A stretch of DNA of 64,000 bases, from NCBI RefSeq assembly GCF_001277295.1, contig NZ_CP011456.1, positions 558,001 to 622,000 of the forward strand, written 5' to 3'. Positions 16,532 through 25,225 of this stretch are shown here, piece after piece. Numbering within the stretch: the stretch's first letter is position 1; each line of letters starts with the position of its first letter. The position numbers and the translations under genes are program-made. The notes beneath the pieces are model-generated. The model was given only the letters and a program-made list of their open reading frames with translations. It did not search any database and was not told the origin of the DNA. Source of the DNA: Anabaena sp. WA102 (GTDB lineage: Bacteria > Cyanobacteriota > Cyanobacteriia > Cyanobacteriales > Nostocaceae).

Positions 16532-18586
16532 TTATAACCAATCATCGTCATCATCCCAGTTATCCTGGTAGCTGGGGCGTTTGCTGCGAGTGGGACGACT
16601 TTCATAATTGGGAGAACGCCCTGGGTTGCCATAATCTCTGTTAACACCTCGGTTAGATGAATCTCGTTGGCGATAGTTATCTCTGTAAACATCCCGTTCC
16701 GGTTCTCTTTCTTTTTCACCCACGAAGATTTCCCGGATAGCGCCAAATAAATCCTCATCTTCATCCTCAGCATAATACTGACGGACTTCTCTATTCAGTT
16801 CATACAGAGCATCTTGTAAATCAGCATAAGCCTGATCAATCCCCCGATCTTCGTCAGCTTGTAAACTTTCTCGTAAATTTCGGCAAATATTATCAATGCG
16901 TTGACGACGGTTACGGGCAAATTGCATTCCCATTTCCAAAGCCACTTCTCGCAGTTGCCGTTCTGCTTGTAATATTAACGCTTCGGCACGGGTACGTTTT
17001 TCAACTCGTTCTTTCCGTTCTCTGTCAACATCGGCGTATTTTTGAGCATCCTGAATCATCCGGTTAACTTCTGATTCACTCAAAGTAGAAGCACCTTGAA
17101 TAGTAATGCTTTGTTCCCTGCCAGTGGTACGATCTAGTGCCGTTACCTGGAGAATCCCATTAGCATCAATATCAAAGGATACTTGAACTTGAGGAATACC
17201 TCTGGGGGCTGGAGGAATACCATAGAGTTTAAACCGTCCCAAGGACTTGTTATCTGTAGCCATGTCCCTTTCACCCTGCACTACATTGATTTCTACACTG
17301 TTTTGGTTATTTTCAGAAGTAGAAAAAATATCAGAACGACGGACTGGGATGGTTGTATTCCGGGGGATGAGTTTTTTCATTACACCACCGATGGTTTCTA
17401 AGCCCATAGATAGGGGTGTGACATCTAAGAGGAGAACATCTTTAAGTTCACCAGCCAGAATACTGCCCTGAATAGCTGCACCTACAGCGACGACTTCATC
17501 AGGATTGACGTTTTCATTAGGTTCAATGCCAATTAAGTCTTGAACTAGCTGTTTTACCATTGGCATTCTCGTAGAACCACCAACGAGGACAACTTCTTCA
17601 ATATCTACAGGAGAAAGTCCGGCATCTTTTAACGCCCGTTTGACTGGTGTTCTGATTCTACTCAATAAGTCTACACATAAACCTTCAAATTGCGATCGCG
17701 TCAGGCGAGTTTCTAGGTGTTTTGGACCATCTTCTGTGGCGGTAATGAAGGGTAAATTAATATCGGTGACACTAACCGCCGAAAGTTCGATTTTCGCCTT
17801 TTCTGCGGCTTCCATTAACCGTTGCAAAGCTTGGCGATCGCGTCTTAAGTCTACACCCTCTGCTTCTAAAAACTGTTCCGCCAACCAATCAACTACTTTT
17901 CTATCAAAATCATTGCCACCAAGTTGAGTATCTCCACTAGTAGCTTTAACCTCAAATACGCCGTCACCTACTTCGAGCAAGGACACATCAAAAGTTCCCC
18001 CACCTAAATCAAACACGAGAATAGTTTCTGTGTAACCTCGATCTAATCCGTAAGCCAAAGATGCCGCTGTGGGTTCGTTGAGAATTCGTAACACATCTAA
18101 ACCAGCAATTCTGCCCGCGTCACGGGTAGCTTGGCGTTGGGAATCATTAAAATAAGCCGGAACAGTAATGACAGCCCCGGTAACAGGTTCACCCAAATAA
18201 CGACTAGCATCATCAGCTAATTTTTTCAGCACCATAGCTGAAATTTCTTCTGGAGAAAATTCCTTATTCAGCCGAGGACAGGCAACTTTAATATTGCCAA
18301 CTTCATCTTTACGGATAGTGTAAGGTACGCGCTTAGAATCTGGGTTTAATTCGCCATACTTGCGCCCAATGAAGCGTTTTACCGCAAAAAAGGTATTTTG
18401 GGGATTAAGGACGGTTTGCCGTCTGGCCATTTGCCCCACAACCCTTTCCCCTTCTTTACTAAAGCCAACGACGGAGGGGGTTGTTCGCATTCCTTCTGCA
18501 TTGGCAATCACCACCGGCTTGCCACCCTCCATGACGGCGACTACTGAGTTGGTTGTACCCAAGTCGATGCCAACTACCTTGCCCAT
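16532..18586 (-). CDS. dnaK: Molecular chaperone DnaK (Hsp70)
   Basis: An ATP-driven chaperone of 684 aa. The ATPase domain begins [15 protein letters not shown] and contains [15 protein letters not shown] and [13 protein letters not shown]. The linker [11 protein letters not shown] (about residue 388) leads to the beta-sandwich and helical lid (to about 600). The last 75 residues are a charged, Arg/Asp/Asn-rich tail ending DDDDDWL, instead of the short EEVD-like or EVK endings of single-copy DnaK. Cyanobacteria carry several dnaK paralogues; the tail and the downstream type II dnaJ suggest a specialised paralogue rather than the heat-shock-induced one. No CIRCE element is seen upstream. Confidence 0.95.
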   Translation of the reverse strand: MGKVVGIDLGTTNSVVAVMEGGKPVVIANAEGMRTTPSVVGFSKEGERVVGQMARRQTVLNPQNTFFAVKRFIGRKYGELNPDSKRVPYTIRKDEVGNIKVACPRLNKEFSPEEISAMVLKKLADDASRYLGEPVTGAVITVPAYFNDSQRQATRDAGRIAGLDVLRILNEPTAASLAYGLDRGYTETILVFDLGGGTFDVSLLEVGDGVFEVKATSGDTQLGGNDFDRKVVDWLAEQFLEAEGVDLRRDRQALQRLMEAAEKAKIELSAVSVTDINLPFITATEDGPKHLETRLTRSQFEGLCVDLLSRIRTPVKRALKDAGLSPVDIEEVVLVGGSTRMPMVKQLVQDLIGIEPNENVNPDEVVAVGAAIQGSILAGELKDVLLLDVTPLSMGLETIGGVMKKLIPRNTTIPVRRSDIFSTSENNQNSVEINVVQGERDMATDNKSLGRFKLYGIPPAPRGIPQVQVSFDIDANGILQVTALDRTTGREQSITIQGASTLSESEVNRMIQDAQKYADVDRERKERVEKRTRAEALILQAERQLREVALEMGMQFARNRRQRIDNICRNLRESLQADEDRGIDQAYADLQDALYELNREVRQYYAEDEDEDLFGAIREIFVGEKEREPERDVYRDNYRQRDSSNRGVNRDYGNPGRSPNYESRPTRSKRPSYQDNWDDDDDWL

Positions 18587-18761
18587 GCGTTACTCGTCTC
18601 CTGTTGCGTGTTTTATAAATTTATTATGATATAATAAGACTGCTTTCAGCTTGGCGCTAAATCAGGTCAACAATCCAATAATATAATAGTCATCATTAAA
18701 TCAGGAATTAGAGGCATTTTAGCAACAGCAGTGCTACTTGCTAAACTAGGATAGCATTTTA

Positions 18762-18799
18762 GGTCAGTTGTCAGTTGTCAGTTGTCAGTGGTCAGTTGG
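18762..18799. repeat. STRR heptanucleotide array (GTCAGTT)n
   Basis: Five tandem 7-bp units with one variant (GTCAGTG), upstream of the M28 peptidase gene and in the divergent dnaK/peptidase spacer. The unit is related to the one before dnaJ. Confidence 0.88.
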
Positions 18800-18852
18800 A
18801 AAAGGAAATTTTGATCTTTACTCTTGCCCATTAAACATTATCTTTATCCACT

Positions 18853-19701
18853 TTGAATTTAAAACAGCGGTTAGAAACCCATCTTCAGGAAGTAGCCAGA
18901 GAACGCAACCCATACATGGACAGTGCGGCGCATTTCTTTGTTCAAGAATACATTCGCCAGCAATTAGGACAATGGGGAAGTGTGGAAATCCACACCTTTG
19001 AAGTCAGAGGCAAAACCTGTAAAAACCTAATTTTAAATTTACCCGCTGCAACCACAAAACAAAAGGCAGATTTACCACCTATTTTAATTGGCGCTCACTA
19101 TGATGGTGTCCCTGGTACAGTAGCAGCGGATGATAATGCGACAGGGGTGGCAGTTTTATTAGAATTTGCCAGAAGTTTTGCCGAAACTCCCGCGAGATAT
19201 CCTTTGCGGTTGGTGGCTTTTGACATGGAAGAATATGGGTTGTTAGGTAGTGCTAATTATGCAGCTTTGTTGCACGAACAAAAGCAACCTCTTCGCTTGA
19301 TGATATCTTTAGAAATGTTGGGATATCGAGATTCTACTCCTGGTTCTCAAAAGTACCCATTTCCCCTACAGTTTTTTTACCCCAATCGTGGAGATTTTAT
19401 TGCTTTAATTGGCAATTTAAGGACTTTAGGTGATTTAATTAGTTTAAGTAAAAGTATTGATCCATCTGGTATCCCTAGTCAATGGCTACCAGCACCAAAT
19501 CGGGGTTTATTAGTTCCCCAAACTCGCTTAAGTGATCATGCACCTTTTTGGGATCAAGGTTATCCGGCAATCATGGTGACGGATACGGCGTTTATGCGAA
19601 ATCCTCATTATCACAAGGCTAGTGATACTATTGCTACATTGGATTTAGATTTTCTCACGGGTGTATGTGAGGGGTTGGAACAGGGAATTAGAGGATTGTA
19701 A
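18853..19701 (+). CDS. M28-family zinc aminopeptidase
   Basis: A 282-aa metallopeptidase of family M28. The metal ligands and catalytic acids are in order: GAHYDGVPG (His/Asp, about residue 81), ADDNATGVAV (Asp, about 93), DMEEYGLLGS (Glu-Glu, about 127), ISLEMLGY (about 155), LSDHAPFWDQG (about 230) and the final His in NPHYHKASDT. Everything needed for two-zinc catalysis is present. No signal peptide is seen, so it is probably cytosolic. The start is a TTG at 18853. It is transcribed divergently from dnaK. Confidence 0.88.
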   Translation: MNLKQRLETHLQEVARERNPYMDSAAHFFVQEYIRQQLGQWGSVEIHTFEVRGKTCKNLILNLPAATTKQKADLPPILIGAHYDGVPGTVAADDNATGVAVLLEFARSFAETPARYPLRLVAFDMEEYGLLGSANYAALLHEQKQPLRLMISLEMLGYRDSTPGSQKYPFPLQFFYPNRGDFIALIGNLRTLGDLISLSKSIDPSGIPSQWLPAPNRGLLVPQTRLSDHAPFWDQGYPAIMVTDTAFMRNPHYHKASDTIATLDLDFLTGVCEGLEQGIRGL

Positions 19702-19718
19702 ATTAATATTATTGTCTG

Positions 19719-19754
19719 AATCAGGATATCCAGGATTTAAGGATTAACAGGATG
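19719..19754. repeat. Dispersed short repeat (AATCAGGATATCCAGGATT type)
   Basis: A 36-bp unit that recurs at 33822-33856. Shorter inverted pieces occur around 15380 and 46240. All four lie beyond gene ends. Function unknown. Confidence 0.7.
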
Positions 19755-19882
19755 AAAACTTCTTTTGTTCGTCAATTCGGACGTTTATGCCGTAAATAAG
19801 CGATTCCTACGGAGCGCTTCGCGATCGCTATTTCACACAACCACAAAACTAATATTTATTTTGTTCCAGTGCATTGGGATTG

Positions 19883-20701
19883 TTAGGTATTAATCACTTT
19901 CTGATGCCATTCCATAGCTTCTACAAGAAACGCTGGTCTCACTGGTGTCGAACTTTCTCCGAAAATTGAGTGCATCTCTCCCTCTCGGTTAACAGCTATA
20001 TAAGCTAGTGCAATACCTTCCTGTATAAGATCCCATGAGTCCCAGCAGTAGACGATGAATGCAATCCTATTAGTTGACTTGAGGAAGGTTTGAGTTGCCC
20101 GGATGAATTCTTCTTGAGTTAGTAATCCCGACAAGTTAATTTTGCAAAAAATAACACCATTCCCATCTTTTGGAAGCTGTGATCTTGTTTTCTTAAATTT
20201 ATTTATAATCTGCTGCTCTGTTGTAAAGTCTATTTGTTTGGCTTTGACTTCAACATTCAGGGAGTCATAGGGAAAGAAGCCTTTTACCTCGATATCAAAG
20301 TCTGCCCCCTTGACACCGCTTTCAACTACAAGTCGGATTGATTTTGAACTTTTCAAGAACCAGTGAGCAGATGTCACTTCATAATAAGTAGACTCAAAAT
20401 TACTTCTATCTTTGTTTTTCAGAAACTCGGCAAATCCCTCTTGATCTTTTAAAGACCAAAGCATATGAGCAAGATGAATAATTCGGACATCACCTTTGTT
20501 GGCAAAAAAATCCTGTCTACGACCAAATGTTGTGCATTCCTTAGCCCAAAAGTTACCTCCAAGAGTGTTTATTATCACTGATTGAGCCAGAGCAAGCTCT
20601 AAGCCTGAAGATAAATCTATCCCAATTTTTCTTAAATCTTCAATCTGTTCATGAAAGATTTCAGGACACAAATTATGTATTCCAGGTGTTCTTGGTTGCA
20701 T
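19883..20701 (-). CDS. Hypothetical protein with a possible PD-(D/E)XK nuclease core
   Basis: A 272-aa cytosolic protein that I do not assign to a family. Around residues 140-160 it has GADFDIEVKGFF followed by SLNVEVKAKQID. This acidic residue plus E-x-K on two predicted strands is the pattern of restriction-type nuclease folds. A later strand, GNGVIFCKINLSGLL, would fit the same fold. No methylase or helicase accompanies it. The start ATG at 20701 is preceded by no strong ribosome-binding site. The nuclease idea is an inference from a short motif. Confidence 0.5.
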   Translation of the reverse strand: MQPRTPGIHNLCPEIFHEQIEDLRKIGIDLSSGLELALAQSVIINTLGGNFWAKECTTFGRRQDFFANKGDVRIIHLAHMLWSLKDQEGFAEFLKNKDRSNFESTYYEVTSAHWFLKSSKSIRLVVESGVKGADFDIEVKGFFPYDSLNVEVKAKQIDFTTEQQIINKFKKTRSQLPKDGNGVIFCKINLSGLLTQEEFIRATQTFLKSTNRIAFIVYCWDSWDLIQEGIALAYIAVNREGEMHSIFGESSTPVRPAFLVEAMEWHQKVINT

Positions 20702-21005
20702 AACGACTGGTAATAGTTGAGATCACTTAGCAATGCAGTTAGCGGTTGAATTGAGTGGCAAACGATCACCTGCAACTCAAAACTAAAATATCACAATATT
20801 GTCCGCTCCAATGTTTTGTTATGCCCTGATCGCTTCTCAATTATTAACTTTTGCGAAGCGCGACCTAGTAATCGCCTTAACAATCATCTTCTCAAGATTA
20901 CGATTATACTATCCGAAGGTCAGCGTCGCTATCGCCTCTTATCTTAATGGATATAGTAACTAATGCTATAACTACTATATATCTCATTCTCACATCACTA
21001 AAGAT

Positions 21006-21440
21006 ATGGAAGAACTTTTGACATTAAGGGAATTACTACTTAAAGGTGATATGACTGGAGCTTTAGCAATTGTTGACGAATTAGAAGAAATGAGCAGAGA
21101 CGATAAAATCAACAACATTCGTAGCTATGCAGTAATTCTGCTCATGCATCTAATCAAGCAAAAAGCAGAAAATCGCACCACGAAATCGTGGGAGCTATCA
21201 ATTCGCAACTCTATACGCGGTATCCAAACCAAAAACCAGCGACGTAAAGCTGGCGGAACATACCTCAATACCGAGGAATTAAGCCTAGCAATTTCTGAAG
21301 CTTATACAGAAGCAGTTGATCGCGCCTCCTTAGAGGTTGAAGAAGGACGCTATGAACCCCATGAGTTAGCCAAACTAGTCAACCGTCAAGAGATATGCGA
21401 TCGCGCCATGATTTTAATCTCTACAAATCTAGAAATTTAA
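21006..21440 (+). CDS. DUF29-like family protein
   Basis: A 144-aa helical protein with the pattern LTLRELLLKGDMTGALAIVDELEEMSR at the start, then a helix with HLIKQKAENRTTKSWELSI. This is a DUF29-type family common in cyanobacteria and of unknown function. A paralogue lies at 33992-34501 with the same N-terminal layout (LDDLEEMSK). It contains no membrane segments or catalytic motifs. It stands alone between two non-coding stretches. Confidence 0.65.
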   Translation: MEELLTLRELLLKGDMTGALAIVDELEEMSRDDKINNIRSYAVILLMHLIKQKAENRTTKSWELSIRNSIRGIQTKNQRRKAGGTYLNTEELSLAISEAYTEAVDRASLEVEEGRYEPHELAKLVNRQEICDRAMILISTNLEI

Positions 21441-21530
21441 ACTGGGTGTTAAGGATTCTAATGGGAGCTTAGGCGATTCAGAAGGTCAGCATAGCGATCG
21501 CCAATACTACAAATAATACATACAATATAT

Positions 21531-21883
21531 TTAAACATTGGCAATAAATTCTTCTACTGTTAACCCAGCAGTTCGTATCAGACCGAGTAAAGTCCCTTTT
21601 GCCACCTCATGATGATCAGGAACAGACAAAGTTACCATTTCACCTTCTTTGACTAAAATTATATGACTTGCACTTTGGCGTGCAAATCGCCAGCCCAGCT
21701 TTTCAAAGGTACGAACTAAGTAGGTGAACACAATAAAACCAAACTGTGTAAAGAAACGTAAAATCGCTGAAAACTTCTTTACTATTGCCTCTTGCCTCTT
21801 GCCTCTTGCCTTGCTATAACGACAATTTTCAACGTCAACCTACTTACTTCTTATCCACTCAGAACAGGTAGTTTTGATGCCAT
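21531..21883 (-). pseudogene. hicA: hicA toxin gene broken by a nonsense codon and a MITE
   Basis: HicA toxins are small mRNA interferases. Starting at ATG 21883 the frame reads MASKLPVLSG and then TAA (21853-21851), where other HicA proteins have lysine. GAAGTA (EV) follows, then a 126-bp MITE flanked by TA. After the MITE the frame resumes as VRTFEKLGWRFARQSASHIIL to the end of a normal HicA, including the catalytic histidine. Removing the MITE and one TA restores EVVRTFEKLGW exactly. Two independent lesions therefore inactivate the toxin. The residual 66-aa frame lacks the N-terminus. hicB lies 2 bp upstream. Confidence 0.85.
21719..21844. mobile_element. MITE copy 1 (inside hicA)
   Basis: A 126-bp non-coding element with terminal repeats AGTAGGT/ACCTACT and a TA target duplication (21717-21718, 21845-21846). 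It contains a heptamer array (GCCTCTT)3. Two other copies are at 30490-30608 and 46306-46433. TA duplication is typical of elements moved by Tc1/mariner-IS630-type transposases. It carries no gene. Confidence 0.88.
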
Positions 21884-21885
21884 AA

Positions 21886-22092
21886 CTATACTAAGACTTC
21901 TACTTGTTTAGTTTCAATAGTCAATGGCAACCCCATTTCTGCCCTCACTTGTAAGCAAGCAGAAATTGCATCTTGAATATTCTCTAAAGCCTCTTCTTTT
22001 GTCGCTCCCTGACTAATGCAACCAGGAATACTAGGACATTCAATCATCCAGACACCATCTTCATCTCGATCAATCGTAACATTGAATTTCAT
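21886..22092 (-). CDS. hicB: HicB-type antitoxin
   Basis: A 68-aa HicB-fold antitoxin: MKFNVTIDRDEDGVWMIECP, then IPGCISQGATKEEALENIQDAI, the classic ferredoxin-like HicB core. It lacks a long C-terminal DNA-binding domain, so it is a short form. It normally neutralises HicA, encoded 2 bp downstream, but that gene is broken here. The antitoxin therefore remains without a functional local toxin. It could still protect against other HicA toxins. Confidence 0.88.
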   Translation of the reverse strand: MKFNVTIDRDEDGVWMIECPSIPGCISQGATKEEALENIQDAISACLQVRAEMGLPLTIETKQVEVLV

Positions 22093-22305
22093 ACTAAGTT
22101 GTAGTTAAGTAATACCTGTATTTTAGCTTTTAAAATTTCGATTATCCAACTGAACTTCCACAGTTTTAGTCTTAATGAAAGATTACCGCAAATTCTCGGA
22201 AAAAGTCAATTGCGATCGCTTTAAATAATAATTATAAGTGATACCTGCTGAGTAACAAACAGATACCACTCTCATAATCGTTCTCTTTCTCAGTCGTGGT
22301 TTATT

Positions 22306-23001
22306 TCACAAACTACCATAAACGGGAATGACTGCGCCACGAATATCAATAGCTGCTTCTGAGGCTAAGAAGCAGATAACTTGGGCGATAGATTCGGGTT
22401 TTACCCATTTATCAGCGTTTTCTGCACCCATAGCGGCTCTATTGCTGGGAGTATCAATGATACTGGGGAGAATGGTATTAGCTGTAATATTAGTATTTTT
22501 GGTTTCATGAGCGATCGCTTTTGTTAAGGCTATTACCCCAGCTTTGGCCGCAGAATAAGCCGCTAAATTTGCCGCAGGTTCAGCACCAGCGCGAGAACCT
22601 ACAGTCACAATACGCCCATAACCATTTTCTAGCATACTTTCAAGGCTATATTTACAAGTTAAAAAAGTTGTATTTAAGTTTAAGTCTATTTGCTGTTTCC
22701 AATCATCAAAGCTGTATTTGTGAGTTTTTCCCATAGAAAAACCACCAACTAAATGAATTAACACATCCACTTTTGTCATGCGGCTGACCAGTTTCTCTAC
22801 TGAGGCTTCATCTTCCAAATTAGCAGGAATAAAATGAATTCTCGCAAAATCCGCCGGCGAAATAATTCCTTTGAGCCGTTCTACATCTTGAGGATTACGA
22901 TAAGGAATAGTTACATCTGCACCTTGGGCGATAACTGCGGGTGTGACACCTAAACCGAGTCCCCCTGTGCCACCTGTAAGTAAAACTTGTTTGCCTTTCA
23001 T
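22306..23001 (-). CDS. Short-chain dehydrogenase/reductase
   Basis: A 231-aa classical SDR with a Rossmann fold. The nucleotide-binding motif is TGGTGGLG (about residues 9-16). A structural NAG-like position reads HLVGG (about 85). The catalytic tetrad is represented by SRAGA and YSAAKAG (Tyr and Lys, about 149-153). The substrate cannot be told from sequence. It resembles FabG-like 3-oxoacyl reductases, but the LVGGFS segment is atypical. The gene is monocistronic and its 5' end faces a 200-bp gap with no clear promoter. Confidence 0.88.
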   Translation of the reverse strand: MKGKQVLLTGGTGGLGLGVTPAVIAQGADVTIPYRNPQDVERLKGIISPADFARIHFIPANLEDEASVEKLVSRMTKVDVLIHLVGGFSMGKTHKYSFDDWKQQIDLNLNTTFLTCKYSLESMLENGYGRIVTVGSRAGAEPAANLAAYSAAKAGVIALTKAIAHETKNTNITANTILPSIIDTPSNRAAMGAENADKWVKPESIAQVICFLASEAAIDIRGAVIPVYGSL

Positions 23002-23206
23002 TATAAAGATGCACTCCTTGGATATTCTTTATTCAAGATAGCGTGGATTTTCCAGAATCAATTTCATGATTTTGTTTCGCACAATCTCTCTTAGAGATCC
23101 CGCAGGGGTAGATACAAAGGGGCAAAGGAAGAAATACACGGAAAACCGCTGTCATAGAGACGCGGGATTTGGCATCTCTAATTGAAGACAGTAACTATTT
23201 TAAAGG

Positions 23207-23524
23207 TTAAAGCTTTGCTTGCAGATGTTGTACTAATTGTGGTGCTTGCATAACACCTTCAATTCTATCTACAGGCTGTCCTTGTTTAAATAGTACCAAG
23301 GTTGGTAAAGCCTCAATGCCGTATCGGCTGGCTAATTCTGTATACTTTTCTGTATCAATCTTGACAATCCGCAAACGGTCTTTCAATTGACTGTTGACTT
23401 GTTCTAAAATTGGCACCATCATTTGACAAGGACCACACCAGTCAGCATAAAAGTCTACCAATACGGGTACATCTGAACCAGATAGCATTTCTTCAAAGCT
23501 GTTGAATTGTTTTTTAATGGTCAT
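23207..23524 (-). CDS. trxA: Thioredoxin
   Basis: A 105-aa protein-disulfide reductase. It has the WCGPC active site (about residues 29-33), the buried Asp region VDFYAD before it, and the cis-proline loop ALPTLVLF (about 74). Its length is normal for thioredoxin. It is a cytosolic electron donor to redox-regulated enzymes. Several trx types exist in cyanobacteria and the exact subtype is not assigned. The next gene on the same strand upstream is the PDH E2 gene, 127 bp away and separated by a hairpin. Confidence 0.95.
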   Translation of the reverse strand: MTIKKQFNSFEEMLSGSDVPVLVDFYADWCGPCQMMVPILEQVNSQLKDRLRIVKIDTEKYTELASRYGIEALPTLVLFKQGQPVDRIEGVMQAPQLVQHLQAKL

Positions 23525-23605
23525 AACACACCAGTTTTTAATTAATTGTTTGTTTTAATGTTAGTTCTTAGAATCTGTAATTTGTATATGTTTATATTTT
23601 TTATA

Positions 23606-23636
23606 GATCCCCAACTTCTCTAAGAAGTCGGGAATC
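23606..23636. terminator. Dispersed hairpin, copy A (after PDH E2)
   Basis: GATCCCCAACTTC-TCTA-GAAGTCGGGAATC forms a 13-bp stem with two weak pairs. It lies 15 bp past the PDH E2 stop codon. Four related hairpins in the window all follow gene ends, so a terminator or mRNA-stabilising role is likely. Confidence 0.65.
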
Positions 23637-23650
23637 TGGGTATTAATCTC

Positions 23651-24940
23651 TTACATTGTCAAAAACTGAGGATTGGTTTCAATCAATTTTGCTAAGTCTT
23701 GCAAGAATCCGGCGGCATCAGCACCATAAATGATGCGATGATCACAGGTAACAGTTACTTGCATTTGTTGACGTACACCAAATAAGCCGTCGACTGTGGC
23801 TACTACCTGAGGACGTGATGCACCAATGGCTAAGATAGAACCTTGTCCAGGTGGTAAAATGGCATCAAAGGTATCTACACCAAACATTCCCAAGTTGGAG
23901 AGGGTGAAAGTACCGCTGTTGTATTCTGCTGGTTGTAGCTGTTTCGCTCTAGCGCGTTCTACTAAGGATTTCCAGTTGCGAGATAAAGAGTAGATGTCAA
24001 CTGTATCTGCATTTTGCAAAACGGGTGTTATTAAACCACCATCATCCATGGCTACGGCGACGGAAACGTTAATATTAGGATGATTGACAATTCCTTCGTC
24101 TGAGTAGCTGGCATTGAGGATGGGGTGTTTTTGCAATGTCACGGCTACAGCTTTGGCTAGTAGCGCGGTCATTGTTACGCCTTTAGACTTAATTTGTTTG
24201 TAAAGTTTATCGAGTCCATCGGTGCTAATTGTGTAACTAACACGGAATACAGGTACGGATAGACTGGCTACCATACCCCGAACTACGGCATTTTGTAAGG
24301 TAGTGAATGGTACTATTTGACCGGGAACAGCACTACTAACTACAGGCACAGGTGCTGGTGCTGCTACTGGTACTGGTACTGGTACTGGTACTGGGGCGGC
24401 AGTGACAACAGGGGTAGCAATTGGCTGAACTTTACCAACTGCAACTTCTACATCCTCAGCGACAATGCGACCGTAGGGACCGCTACCTGTGAGGGTATTT
24501 AAATCTATTTTGAGTTCTTTGGCTAGTTTACGGGCGCGGGGTGAAACTACGACTCTGCCCGGTTGATGGTTAGAACCATTTTGAGATGCGGTGACAGGGG
24601 CGGCAACTGCGGCAACTGCAACTGGTGTGGGAGCAGGTGTCGAGGGGGCAGCAGCGTTATCTGCGTTGGCTAGGGACTTGGCTGTGGCTATTTCTGCTTC
24701 TGTTTCGGCAATGTAAGCGATCGCTGCGCCGACTGGTGCGGTTTCACCGGCAGGAACAATAATATGGGCGAGATATCCTTCATAGAAGGTTTCTACATCC
24801 ATATCAGCTTTATCTGATTCGACAACCACCACCGTTTCGCCTTTCTCTACTTTATCTCCCGGCGACTTGACCCAGGAGACAATTTTGCCTTCGGTCATGG
24901 TGGAACTCAGCGCCGGCATAAATACTTCGTTAATGCTCAT
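23651..24940 (-). CDS. pdhC: Pyruvate dehydrogenase E2 (dihydrolipoamide acetyltransferase)
   Basis: The 429-aa core subunit of the pyruvate dehydrogenase complex, which transfers acetyl groups to CoA. The lipoyl domain has the lysine in VESDKADMDVE (about residue 45). The E1/E3-binding domain is VVSPRARKLAKELKIDL with GSGPYGRIVAEDV (about 130-165). The catalytic domain ends in TCDHRIIYGADAAGFL with the active-site His. Two Ala/Pro/Val-rich linkers join the domains; the second contains a stretch of PVPVPV encoded by ACTGGT repeats. The architecture matches cyanobacterial/plastid E2. The ATG at 24940 begins directly with the lipoyl domain. Confidence 0.95.
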   Translation of the reverse strand: MSINEVFMPALSSTMTEGKIVSWVKSPGDKVEKGETVVVVESDKADMDVETFYEGYLAHIIVPAGETAPVGAAIAYIAETEAEIATAKSLANADNAAAPSTPAPTPVAVAAVAAPVTASQNGSNHQPGRVVVSPRARKLAKELKIDLNTLTGSGPYGRIVAEDVEVAVGKVQPIATPVVTAAPVPVPVPVPVAAPAPVPVVSSAVPGQIVPFTTLQNAVVRGMVASLSVPVFRVSYTISTDGLDKLYKQIKSKGVTMTALLAKAVAVTLQKHPILNASYSDEGIVNHPNINVSVAVAMDDGGLITPVLQNADTVDIYSLSRNWKSLVERARAKQLQPAEYNSGTFTLSNLGMFGVDTFDAILPPGQGSILAIGASRPQVVATVDGLFGVRQQMQVTVTCDHRIIYGADAAGFLQDLAKLIETNPQFLTM

Positions 24941-25225
24941 GATATGGTGGTTTCAGAATCAATTATATATGGACTTCAATCTACGAATTTTAACAGTTTT
25001 GTGATCAAGTGGGTGATTTTTTGGAAAAATCAGATTGATGAAAACTATCTGTTTTTTTTGCACAAAACACAACCGCCTACTTCATTGTCAGCGGTTCTGG
25101 GGAGTTGAATAGATTTTTGTAAGAAGATAGTTCTTCCTTATCGGTTTTACGATAACAAATCCAAAATCGTTTGTCAACCCCCTAATACTCTATTTTGGCG
25201 TTTTTATGGGAGTAAATCTTTTTGT

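Noticed and set aside
18587..18770. CIRCE heat-shock operator upstream of dnaK
   Set aside because: No TTAGCACTC-N9-GAGTGCTAA-like sequence is present in the spacer.
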